Shown: positions 37,070 to 44,503 of the stretch, one piece after another | Layout: each line of letters opens with the position of its first letter | How positions within the stretch are numbered: the stretch's first letter is position 1 | Origin: Paludibacteraceae bacterium | GTDB taxonomy: Bacteria > Bacteroidota > Bacteroidia > Bacteroidales > Paludibacteraceae | Length of the DNA stretch: 64,000 nt | Direction: 5' to 3' | Assembly: GCA_017962085.1 (NCBI GenBank) | Contig: JAGCWA010000059.1 | Location: 87,625 to 151,624, forward strand | Notes under the pieces: generated by a model | Database searches by the model: none | Told to the model about the DNA's origin: nothing | What the model saw: the letters and a program-made list of their open reading frames with translations, nothing else | Translations under genes and position numbers: made by a program

Positions 37070-37450
37070 TCATTTTCTTTTGGTGAAAACAAATTTTTTT
37101 GTAATATTTGCATCGTTAGGAAAATCTATTTCCGAAAACATAGAGTTGGTTGTTATGGTCGGTAGCAATTGGAGCTGCCCAGCCTCTGACAACCAACTTT
37201 TTATTTTTGTACTATCGTAATAATGGATATTATTGAGCACACTTGCGGAAACAATCTTCTCCACTACTTTGTAGTTTTCTTTAGAATAAACACTTGCTAT
37301 AAGATTATACTTACCTTTATTGTCAAAGACGACGTGCGAAGAATGTTGTTTTGCAATTGTTTGTAGGTCTCCAAAACAGGGTCTTGTTGACGCTTCCTCC
37401 TCAGACTTTCTGGAGAAATCAGTTAGAAATTGGCCTGCGTTCTTCTTCAC
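37070..37450 (-). CDS. Small ORF of unknown function, possibly a fragment
   Basis: A 126-codon frame beginning at GTG right after an in-frame TAA, with no ATG before residue 103 or so. It overlaps the HEPN-like fragment in another frame. The sequence (NKGKYNLIASVYSKENYKVVEKI ... YYDSTKIKSWLSEAGQ) looks like real protein but I do not recognise it. Together with the toxin-antitoxin remains immediately upstream, it may be the 3' part of a disrupted gene fused by deletion rather than an intact gene. Confidence 0.4.
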   Translation of the reverse strand: MKKNAGQFLTDFSRKSEEEASTRPCFGDLQTIAKQHSSHVVFDNKGKYNLIASVYSKENYKVVEKIVSASVLNNIHYYDSTKIKSWLSEAGQLQLLPTITTNSMFSEIDFPNDANITKKFVFTKRK

Positions 37451-37460
37451 TTAAGCTCAT
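37419..37460 (-). pseudogene. 5' stub of a HEPN-type toxin gene
   Basis: Thirteen codons starting ATG (MSLSEEERRPISN) then TGA. It begins 2 bp after the stop of the nucleotidyltransferase remnant, which is the usual gene order and spacing of MNT-HEPN pairs. The MxLSEEER opening resembles many HEPN proteins of this kind. The rest of the gene is missing or frameshifted into the adjoining 126-codon frame. Confidence 0.4.
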
Positions 37461-37462
37461 AG

Positions 37463-37627
37463 TCAGGCAATTAAAATTTTTTCTTGCTCAACATTCTTAT
37501 AAAAGGGGGTGAAGCTATTGCTTTCCCATTCGTTTCTTGTATACAAGACAGGGATAATCATCTCACCCAACTCCCAACCAAGGGATGTGATAGGATTCTT
37601 CTCTTGTACGCATAATCTTGCCTTAGT
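37463..37627 (-). pseudogene. C-terminal remnant of an MNT-type nucleotidyltransferase (antitoxin of an MNT-HEPN pair)
   Basis: A 54-codon open stretch with no start codon at its head, in a gap that otherwise appears empty. It encodes SLGWELGEMIIPVLYTRNEW followed by FTPFYKNVEQEKILIA, the usual ending of minimal nucleotidyltransferases (aromatic-Tyr-x-Asn-Val near the C-terminus). The nucleotidyl-transfer motif (GSxxR, DxD) would lie upstream and is absent: an in-frame TAG and the stop of the next gene cut it off. Assignment rests on my recognition of the family, not on a search. Confidence 0.5.
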
Positions 37628-38567
37628 CTATACCAGGGTTCATCTCTTTGGGCGTCTTCCAATCTATGCCGTGTCTTTTTAGCACTTTCTTTTGGTAATA
37701 CCAAACGTTATGACAACCCCAATCCCAGCCGTCCATGGAGCACTTTTCCAAGTGCTGTGTTATCGAGTCCACCACCTCCTCCATCACGTCACAGATGATG
37801 GCTTTGTATGCTGGTGAATATTCGACGAGATCGACTTTGAATGTGTCCGGTTTCCAATCGGTAACATTGTTTCCACGGATGACACCCCTGACGGGAGATC
37901 CGTAGAATCGATACAACTCCACCACATAATCCATTGGGACAGCCTTGTGGGATTTTCGGATATATGGCTTTCCTTCATCGTCATAATCGATGAGTTCTTC
38001 GTCATAACATAGATTTGAGGACCAATAAAGTCCGTGTATTCCCTTATTCGGCTTGATGATATCCGCCTCCATTATGCGGGGGAGGAAAATGGATTTCCCA
38101 TTGTGCTTGGAGGTGAATATGGTGCCGGAGATTCCGCTTCCTTTGTAATTGTCCGTGTTATATTGATCACATTCCAACCTCAGCTCAAGGAACTCCAAGT
38201 AGGTCGGTGTCACCCATCTACCGCCCATGTTCGCAGTGGCGGCATCGTCGCATGGCTCCAAGATCCTTAGCGTGTCGTAGTATGGGGACTTGGGGTAAAA
38301 GACATATTTGGTCATGGTCGAGTCGGACGAGATGTACTTGTAGTTGTCCCAGCCAAACCTCTCTTTGGGTTGGGTCTCTCCCCATGCGAAGTAGTCGCCG
38401 ACGTCGTAGGGGTGTTCCGCCCCGACATTGCAGGTCGCCCAAAGGGTTCCGCTCGGAAGACCCAAATCGACATATTCGAATCCATTCTCTTTCGTTTCGC
38501 AGCCGCAGAGAATAATCATCGTGATTATCAGTATTTTGCCTTTTATGCCCATCTTGTTCTGTTTCAT
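37623..38567 (-). CDS. Lipoprotein with Bacteroidota 'VDLGLPSGTLWATCN' domain
   Basis: A 314-residue predicted lipoprotein: hydrophobic signal after MKQNKMGIKGK, lipobox ILCGC with the lipidated Cys near residue 24. The mature protein begins with YVDLGLPSGTLWATCNVGAEHPYDVGDYFAWGET, a domain widespread in Bacteroidota surface proteins (related to DUF1566/Fibrobacter paralogous domain). The C-terminal 70 residues (KAIICDVMEEVVDSITQHLEKC ... NVWYYQKKVLKRHGIDW) are extra and unrelated to the domain. Its function is unknown. It ends in contact with the nucleotidyltransferase remnant. Confidence 0.8.
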   Translation of the reverse strand: MKQNKMGIKGKILIITMIILCGCETKENGFEYVDLGLPSGTLWATCNVGAEHPYDVGDYFAWGETQPKERFGWDNYKYISSDSTMTKYVFYPKSPYYDTLRILEPCDDAATANMGGRWVTPTYLEFLELRLECDQYNTDNYKGSGISGTIFTSKHNGKSIFLPRIMEADIIKPNKGIHGLYWSSNLCYDEELIDYDDEGKPYIRKSHKAVPMDYVVELYRFYGSPVRGVIRGNNVTDWKPDTFKVDLVEYSPAYKAIICDVMEEVVDSITQHLEKCSMDGWDWGCHNVWYYQKKVLKRHGIDWKTPKEMNPGID

Positions 38568-38621
38568 ATTTTCATGTGTTTACAAAAACCAACATCCAAT
38601 TGAATCAAACTTTCTTGCGCT

Positions 38622-39008
38622 TCATTTGTCAATCATTTTTCTCGCCAGAAAGTAATATATACAAACCAGAATGATCAGTAGAAAAGAAGACCCTATGGAC
38701 CTGAGCGTTGTTAATATCCCGCTGAAAAACAATAAGCTTGGCAATATGAAATTGATTATGCTTACAACGGTGGTGACAAATACGATTAGTGAAGACTTGC
38801 GTCTTTTCCATCCGTCAGGGAAAATTATAGAAATGATGGATATCAGCAGCATTCCATATAGAGCGTATGAACAATACAACTTAGGGCCATAATTTATCCC
38901 CCCAAACGTTTCTTCGCACCATAAAAGGAACCATCCATAGAAAAAACATGGCGTGAAAGTCAGGAGGTATATCAGTAGATAAATTATCTTTTTAACGATT
39001 TTCTTCAT
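38622..39008 (-). CDS. Small multi-pass membrane protein
   Basis: A 128-residue protein with about four hydrophobic segments (residues 8-30, 45-63, 73-95, 103-122) and a basic loop (DGWKRRKSS). I recognise no family. It is one of three small membrane proteins in a row on the minus strand in this AT-richer island, with gaps of 12 and 51 bp, so co-transcription is likely. Confidence 0.65.
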   Translation of the reverse strand: MKKIVKKIIYLLIYLLTFTPCFFYGWFLLWCEETFGGINYGPKLYCSYALYGMLLISIISIIFPDGWKRRKSSLIVFVTTVVSIINFILPSLLFFSGILTTLRSIGSSFLLIILVCIYYFLARKMIDK

Positions 39009-39020
39009 GATAAATTCTTT

Positions 39021-39401
39021 TTATTTCATGCCAATGAGAAAAAACCTATCATCATTCTTTTTGCTAATGAAAAAGAGACGGAAAGGGAATATCATATGAT
39101 TCTTTATCTGAAAAGAGGTCACTTTGAGCTTAAATTTGGCTTTGTTACCCACATAATACGATTCAGATCCAATCAAAAAACTACCTTCTCGCGCAGTAAA
39201 TCTTTCACCGATAACATAGTTGTATTTCACATTGCCCACAGATTCGATTTCAAAGGTATAGTCTACAAAGGCTGCGCTAGTGCCATCCTCAAAAGTTACT
39301 CTACACACCGCATCGCACGTCTCGGAGCTTGCATTTTTCCACAATAAAAAGCAATAGCCTAAACCTAATATGAGAACTATAAGTATTATTGCGCGTTTCA
39401 T
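39021..39401 (-). CDS. Membrane-anchored small protein of unknown function
   Basis: A 126-residue protein with a single N-terminal hydrophobic segment (residues 4-20), then an extracytoplasmic domain rich in beta-strand-like stretches (CRVTFEDGTSAAFVDYTFEIESVG, YNYVIGERFTAREGSFLIG). A cysteine pair (ETCDAVC) follows the membrane segment. No family is recognised. It lies 12 bp upstream of the four-segment membrane protein gene. Confidence 0.65.
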   Translation of the reverse strand: MKRAIILIVLILGLGYCFLLWKNASSETCDAVCRVTFEDGTSAAFVDYTFEIESVGNVKYNYVIGERFTAREGSFLIGSESYYVGNKAKFKLKVTSFQIKNHMIFPFRLFFISKKNDDRFFLIGMK

Positions 39402-39452
39402 GATGTTATAGCTTTTCTTGTTGTAAATTATCTGTTGACGGTTGAATTGAAG

Positions 39453-39737
39453 TCAAATGCCCCATGCTGCTAAAAACAGGAACGAATAAAGGAATAGAAC
39501 AAACAAAATGACCAAACCTATAAAAAGTATCATTCTTACTTTGTCTGAAATTGGCAAGTGGAGCAAAATGAACCTCAGGATCAACATGAATATGCCTTGG
39601 ACAATAAGTGATGCCAAAGAGAAATACTGCCAGAACTGCCTGGTTTCAGCGATTCCCACACCCAATGCTTCCAATATGTATTCCACCAAAAACCATAGGA
39701 CATAAATCAAACTTACGACTATAATGATTTTCTTCAT
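39453..39737 (-). CDS. Small membrane protein of unknown function
   Basis: A 94-residue protein with three hydrophobic segments (residues 4-24, 38-62, 68-92) and few charged residues. No family recognised. The gene belongs to the same run of small membrane protein genes. A pattern of many small unrelated membrane proteins is common in immunity-gene clusters next to toxin systems, but no toxin is visible here. Confidence 0.6.
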   Translation of the reverse strand: MKKIIIVVSLIYVLWFLVEYILEALGVGIAETRQFWQYFSLASLIVQGIFMLILRFILLHLPISDKVRMILFIGLVILFVLFLYSFLFLAAWGI

Positions 39738-39806
39738 GGCGTAGTCCTCTAATTTAAGGGTTATTTCCTTTAGTTTGCAAATGTAACATTTTCAGCAGTA
39801 TTATAT

Positions 39807-40244
39807 TTATTCAATCCATGAATATTCTATCTTAGTAGCATCAATCACTAAAGAGAAACATTTGTCGTCAATTTGTTTCCCTTCTGAAACCTTGCCTGTT
39901 ATCATGAATGAACCGTATCCAACCCACATATCTAAAACAATTAAAGAAATTTTATCCTTCTGCATAAAGGAATTGAATTCATCAGCATATAATCTTTTCC
40001 CCTCTGATATCTTTAAATGTTTCATATTATATACATCCAAATAAGCGGAGCATGACACTTCATCTGTTCCTTCTTTCATTCCAAAAAATTCTAAAATCGC
40101 CTTACTTCCACGAATATAATCAGAGCAAACAGCATCAAAACATAGTTGTATGCTATTCTCAGTAAGAATTATCCTATTGATTTCTTGATCGTGCATCTGG
40201 AATGGAATATTATCCAGATTTAAGTTATATATATCCTTTTTCAT
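39807..40244 (-). CDS. Hypothetical protein, possible immunity-type
   Basis: A 145-residue protein if started at the ATG at 40244 (MKKDIYNLNLDNIPFQMHD). I chose this start over the in-frame ATG 30 bp earlier because the minus strand reads GGAGGATTTATG, a good ribosome-binding site at the right distance. The sequence is acidic and soluble with a beta-rich look (LCFDAVCSDYIRGSKAILEFFG, ISLIVLDMWVGYGSFMITG). I recognise no family. The start lies 11 bp after a short coding-like frame that may be the real end of the upstream gene. Confidence 0.6.
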   Translation of the reverse strand: MKKDIYNLNLDNIPFQMHDQEINRIILTENSIQLCFDAVCSDYIRGSKAILEFFGMKEGTDEVSCSAYLDVYNMKHLKISEGKRLYADEFNSFMQKDKISLIVLDMWVGYGSFMITGKVSEGKQIDDKCFSLVIDATKIEYSWIE

Positions 40245-40255
40245 AAATCCTCCAA

Positions 40256-40330
40256 TTATGTTTTCTTGCACCATGCTTCAATATGGTCAAGCACGTCTCT
40301 TTTGTTGCCGTCTTTATCCACCCTTGCCAT
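40256..40330 (-). other. Coding-like out-of-frame tail after the 471-aa gene
   Basis: A 24-codon ATG frame (VDKDGNKRDVLDHIEAWCKKT at its end) overlaps the last 17 bp of the upstream gene and ends 11 bp before the next start. The reading stays open further upstream in the same frame inside the 471-aa gene. The composition looks like a genuine protein C-terminus. It may show that the upstream gene is frameshifted near its 3' end, or be a separate tiny ORF. Confidence 0.35.
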
Positions 40331-41729
40331 GGGAGTGCGTATTAGGCCTGAACTTGCTCTGCCTGGTTCCAGATTGTTTCTCCCGTATTTTAGACCGGCA
40401 ATAATCGGCCACATAGTCGTATAGGGTTATGGTCTTCTCCCCGCGAATCCATGCCTTGCCGCCGGTTTCGCCTTTTTCAATCAGAGAAGTGACCAACGTA
40501 AGGGCATCCTCATATCGTTTTCGATAAAGCATTTCAAGCATACAGGCCAAGTCGACATTTTCGCTTGAACCTGCTAAGTCATCGTCTTCCAGCGTGAACA
40601 AATCGACGTCGGGGTTCTTCGTCAGAAATGCGTTCATCTGCTGTTGCGTTTCCTTGAAAACATCGTCCCAAACCCTTTCACAGTTTTCCGCTGTAAAATC
40701 GTTGTTCTTTATCAGTGGAATATCACGCTTAAACAAAAGGAACCCAGGCGTATCGGAACAGATTGCCCGATAGCTGTCAGATGTGTTCCAGTTGGGTTTG
40801 TTTATATCGTTCCACATTAAATCATCATAATAGCATGGCTTCACGTAAAAAGAGACCGATCCGAAACCAACATGCAAAGCGTAGAAAAAATAGCCATCCC
40901 GGATCAGCCAGTTGCACCAGGACGATTGTCTGAATCCATATCGCTTCCCGGCTGATTTACGGGCCGTATCCTCTATTTTCGCTTTTTCTTTTGACGAGAG
41001 ACTCTTCTTCTCAACCATGTTGCCCGAAATGGTTTGGGATGATGTTTTTTTCTGCACCAATTCCACGCGACCATCTAAGACGGACTGACGATAGGCGTCG
41101 GAAGCCAATTCAATCACGTTCGCCTCATGTAAAGTAGACCCGTTTTTTCTCAAGACCGTTTCCGCAGCCTTAAACCATTCAAACGGCACACCATCCACTT
41201 TCTTATCAGGCTGACATTCAAGCTCTTGGCAAAAGTCACCTTTGCCCACACTCTCTATCGTTTCCTGCGATAGTTTCGCCATCCGCTTCGCGACATCGCT
41301 CTGAAGGATCTGCTGTATAAGCTTCGGATTAGAGGAAAATCTTTTGTACGTTAATTCAACAACCTCCAAGAAACTATTCACATCAGTTTCATCCATTCCG
41401 TCCCACCACAGATCTTTCACGTTGGGATTCTCCTCCTTCGAGTAATGCGCGCGCTCTTCATCTGTCAGGGCATAAGATATTCTTTCGTATGAAAGCCAAG
41501 GTTTGCCACCCAAAGCATACCCCCACCTCGTCGTGGGGGCAAGGGTATATTCTCCCGTAAATTGGGAATCGTACCAGCGGCTGATGGTCAGGGACAGTGT
41601 GAGGTATAGCTTGTCATCCACCTTCATTTTGAAAGTGCCCGTCTCGCCAGTCTCCTTGAAGTATGTAAATCCCAACGATTTAAGCTTGGATTTTAATATG
41701 GATATTAATTTCGCTTTTGTCAGTTTCAT
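40314..41729 (-). CDS. Hypothetical protein with DUF4304-like regions
   Basis: A 471-residue cytoplasmic-looking protein. The N-terminus (ISILKSKLKSLGFTYFKETGETGTFKMKVDD) and a second region near residue 265 (SAGKRYGFRQSSWCNWLIRDGYFFYALHVGFG) both resemble the start of DUF4304-type domains, suggesting an internal duplication. The segment after residue 375 is helical with TPR-like spacing. I cannot assign a function. The last 30 residues are Arg/Ser/His-rich with no clear structure, while another frame looks more protein-like over the same bases, so a late frameshift is possible. Confidence 0.6.
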   Translation of the reverse strand: MKLTKAKLISILKSKLKSLGFTYFKETGETGTFKMKVDDKLYLTLSLTISRWYDSQFTGEYTLAPTTRWGYALGGKPWLSYERISYALTDEERAHYSKEENPNVKDLWWDGMDETDVNSFLEVVELTYKRFSSNPKLIQQILQSDVAKRMAKLSQETIESVGKGDFCQELECQPDKKVDGVPFEWFKAAETVLRKNGSTLHEANVIELASDAYRQSVLDGRVELVQKKTSSQTISGNMVEKKSLSSKEKAKIEDTARKSAGKRYGFRQSSWCNWLIRDGYFFYALHVGFGSVSFYVKPCYYDDLMWNDINKPNWNTSDSYRAICSDTPGFLLFKRDIPLIKNNDFTAENCERVWDDVFKETQQQMNAFLTKNPDVDLFTLEDDDLAGSSENVDLACMLEMLYRKRYEDALTLVTSLIEKGETGGKAWIRGEKTITLYDYVADYCRSKIREKQSGTRQSKFRPNTHSHGKGG

Positions 41730-41860
41730 GCCAGACTATACGTTTAGATTGCGGGGGTGGAAACCGCTGTGTTACAGAATGTGCAATTGTATGGAATAAA
41801 ATCCACATCACCATGATTTTCTTGAAAAAAAACACCTCGGCAACGTGGAAAATTCATTTA

Positions 41861-41905
41861 TAGTAAATCGCTAAATCGTAAATTGTAAATAGCTAAATAG
41901 TAAAT
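41861..41905. repeat. Second copy of the AAATAGTAAATCGTAAATAG-type AT repeat
   Basis: Units TAGTAAATCG, TAAATCGTAAATTG and TAAATAGCTAAATAGTAAATC match those of the array at 29611-29770. The block sits about 75 bp upstream of the topA -7 element. The remainder of the 287-bp gap 41730-42016 shows no gene. Confidence 0.75.
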
Positions 41906-41979
41906 CCATTCACTGCATTTCCCTTTTTGTTAAACAAGGTGAATTTTTAGAACTCGCCTGAATTCCCAATTAATTTTCT

Positions 41980-41987
41980 TATCTTTG
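41980..41987 (+). promoter_or_regulatory. Predicted promoter -7 element of topA
   Basis: TATCTTTG matches TAnnTTTG and lies 29 bp before the topA start. A convincing -33 TTTG is not seen. Confidence 0.5.
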
Positions 41988-42016
41988 CACCCGATTTCGA
42001 AATACACAGGACTATT

Positions 42017-44434
42017 ATGCAGAAAAATTTAGTTATTGTCGAGTCCCCTGCGAAGGCCAAAACCATAGAGAAATTCTTGGGAAAAGACTATTCTGTCTTG
42101 TCTAGTTTCGGTCATATCCGAGACCTGAAAAAGAAGGGGATAGGCATAGACATAGAACATAACTTCGAACCCGACTACGAGATACCATCCGACAAGAAGG
42201 CTTTGGTGACGGAGCTGAAGAAGAAAGCGAAGGAGGCGGAGGTTGTCTGGCTCGCATCCGATGAGGACCGCGAGGGAGAGGCCATCGCGTGGCATCTGTT
42301 CCATGTGTTGGGTCTAAAGAAAGAAAATACCAGGAGAATTGTTTTCCATGAAATAACGAAAGAAGCCATTCTGAAGGCGATAGAGAACCCTAGGGACATC
42401 GACGATAACCTCGTCTGCGCACAGCAGGCACGCCGCGTCCTTGACCGTATCGTGGGTTTCGAGCTCTCTCCGATTCTGTGGCGCAAGGTGAGACCGGCCC
42501 TTTCGGCTGGACGTGTGCAGTCCGTCACCGTACGCCTGATTGTGGACAGGGAGCGTGAGATACAGAAATTCTCGGCGGAGCCTTCCTTCCGTGTGCAGGC
42601 TGTCTTCTCCGTCACGGACGTGAACGGAAAGCAGACGCAACTGAACGCGGAGTTGTCCGAGCGACTGAAGACGAAGGAGGAGACGCTGGCTTTCCTGAAA
42701 CGTTGCCAGAACGCCCAGTTCGTCATCGAGAACATAGAGAAGAAGCCTGCCAAGAAATGTCCGGCACCGCCGTTCACCACCTCCACCCTCCAACAGGAGG
42801 CTTCGAGGAAGTTGGGCTTCTCCGTTTCGCAGACCATGATGGTGGCGCAACGCTTGTACGAGTCGGGAAAGATTACCTACATGCGTACCGACTCCGTCAA
42901 CCTCTCCAGCTTGGCGCTCAACACCGCTAAGGAGGAGATCGAGAACATGGCGGGCGAGAAGTACGTGAAGATCAGACAATACCAGACGAAGACCAAGGGT
43001 GCCCAGGAGGCGCACGAGGCCATCCGTCCTACCTATATCAGCCACCACACCATCGAGGGTAATGCACAGGAGAAGAGACTCTACGAACTCATCTGGAAGC
43101 GTACCATCGCCTCCCAAATGGCGGACGCCGAACTGGAGCGCACCATCGTGACGGTGAACATCTCAGGCGAGAAGTTGCGTTTCGTCGCTGAGGGTGAGGT
43201 GCTGAAATTCGATGGATTCCTGAAGGTATACATGGAGTCGTCGGACGATGACACGGACCAGACCGAGGGCGCTTTGCTGCCTGACCTGAAGAAGGGCACA
43301 TCGCTGAAATGCCAGTCGACCAAGGCTGTGGAGCGTTTCTCCCAACGCCCGCCACGCTACACGGAGGCGAGCCTCGTGCGTAAGCTTGAGGAGTTGGGCA
43401 TCGGACGTCCTTCCACCTACGCGCCGACCATCTCCACCATCCAAGCCAGAGGCTACGTGGAGAAGGGTGACAAGGAGGGTGAGTCCAGGTCGTATGAGAC
43501 CATCACGCTGCAAGGCGGAAAGATAACGGAGAAGACGGAGACGGAGGTGTATGGCACCGAACGCTCTAAACTCTTCCCGACAGACACGGGAATCGTGGTG
43601 AACGATTTCCTTATCGAGTATTTCCCTGACATCATGGAGTATAACTTCACCGCGAACGTGGAGAAGGAGTTCGACGACGTGGCGGAGGGAAGCGCTCAAT
43701 GGACAACGACAATCGATAAGTTCTATAAACATTTCCACCCGATGGTGGAGGATTCCGGCAAGATGTCGGAGCACAAGGTGGGCGAACGCATTTTGGGCAA
43801 CGATCCAGTCTCCGGCAAGCCTGTGTCGGCTAAGATTGGCCGTTTCGGACCAATCGTGCAGATCGGTACGGCGGAGGATGAGGAGAAGCCTCGTTTCGCT
43901 TCCCTCAGGAAAAACCAGTCCATCGAGACCATCACGCTGGAGGAGGCGCTGGAGCTCTTCAAGTTGCCGCGCGACTTGGGCGAGTACGAGGGGAAGGTGA
44001 TGAGTGTGGGCGTGGGACGCTTCGGCGCCTACGTGAAACACGACGGCAAGTATGTCTCCCTGAAGAAGACGGATGATCCGTTGGACATCACGCCGGAGCG
44101 CGCCATCGAGCTCATCGAGGAGAAGAGGGAACAGGAACGTAATAAGTTCATCAAAGTGTTCGAGGCAGAAGGCATCGAGATATGCAACGGCCGTTTCGGA
44201 CCATACATCGCCTACAACGGGGCGAACTACAAGATCCCTAAGAGCGCTGTCCCTGCGGATTTGACCGTGGAGGAGTGCCAGAAGCTCATCAAGGAGCAGG
44301 GCGAGAAGAAGCCAGCCAGAAGATCCCGCGCGGCCGCCAAGAGCACTGCAGCTAAGGCGGAGACGGCGGAGAAAAAGAGCACGGCTAAGAAGACCACAAA
44401 GAGTGCCAAGAGCACTGCAAAGAAGGCGAAGTAG
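42017..44434 (+). CDS. topA: DNA topoisomerase I
   Basis: An 805-residue type IA topoisomerase that relaxes negative supercoils. The Toprim domain is at the N-terminus (NLVIVESPAKAKTIEKFLG; acidic triad in ASDEDREGEAIAWHL). The active-site tyrosine is Tyr288 in YMRTDS, followed by NLSSLAL. No zinc-finger cysteine clusters are present. The C-terminal part instead has repeated GRFGPIVQIG / GRFGAYVKHDG / GRFGPYIAYNG units of the topoisomerase C-repeat type, then a Lys/Ala-rich tail (KSTAKKTTKSAKSTAKKAK) as often seen in Bacteroidota and Actinobacteria. Convergent with hemG; a bidirectional hairpin lies between them. Confidence 0.97.
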   Translation: MQKNLVIVESPAKAKTIEKFLGKDYSVLSSFGHIRDLKKKGIGIDIEHNFEPDYEIPSDKKALVTELKKKAKEAEVVWLASDEDREGEAIAWHLFHVLGLKKENTRRIVFHEITKEAILKAIENPRDIDDNLVCAQQARRVLDRIVGFELSPILWRKVRPALSAGRVQSVTVRLIVDREREIQKFSAEPSFRVQAVFSVTDVNGKQTQLNAELSERLKTKEETLAFLKRCQNAQFVIENIEKKPAKKCPAPPFTTSTLQQEASRKLGFSVSQTMMVAQRLYESGKITYMRTDSVNLSSLALNTAKEEIENMAGEKYVKIRQYQTKTKGAQEAHEAIRPTYISHHTIEGNAQEKRLYELIWKRTIASQMADAELERTIVTVNISGEKLRFVAEGEVLKFDGFLKVYMESSDDDTDQTEGALLPDLKKGTSLKCQSTKAVERFSQRPPRYTEASLVRKLEELGIGRPSTYAPTISTIQARGYVEKGDKEGESRSYETITLQGGKITEKTETEVYGTERSKLFPTDTGIVVNDFLIEYFPDIMEYNFTANVEKEFDDVAEGSAQWTTTIDKFYKHFHPMVEDSGKMSEHKVGERILGNDPVSGKPVSAKIGRFGPIVQIGTAEDEEKPRFASLRKNQSIETITLEEALELFKLPRDLGEYEGKVMSVGVGRFGAYVKHDGKYVSLKKTDDPLDITPERAIELIEEKREQERNKFIKVFEAEGIEICNGRFGPYIAYNGANYKIPKSAVPADLTVEECQKLIKEQGEKKPARRSRAAAKSTAAKAETAEKKSTAKKTTKSAKSTAKKAK

Positions 44435-44470
44435 GGCACTACCCTATCGCTTGTCGATAGAAAAAGAGAA

Positions 44471-44502
44471 GGCAGAAGCGTGAATCGTTTCTGCCTTTTT
44501 TG
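44471..44502 (+). terminator. Terminator between topA and hemG
   Basis: Stem GGCAGAAGCG / CGTTTCTGCC (44471-44480 with 44486-44495, one G-T pair), loop TGAAT, then TTTTTT-G-TTT on the plus strand. An A-rich stretch before it gives T's on the minus strand, so it can serve both convergent genes. Confidence 0.8.
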
Positions 44503-44503
44503 T

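Noticed and set aside
42314-43117. Minus-strand frame of 267 codons inside topA
   Set aside because: It overlaps a well-supported gene and its residues follow the shadow pattern of the topA codons.
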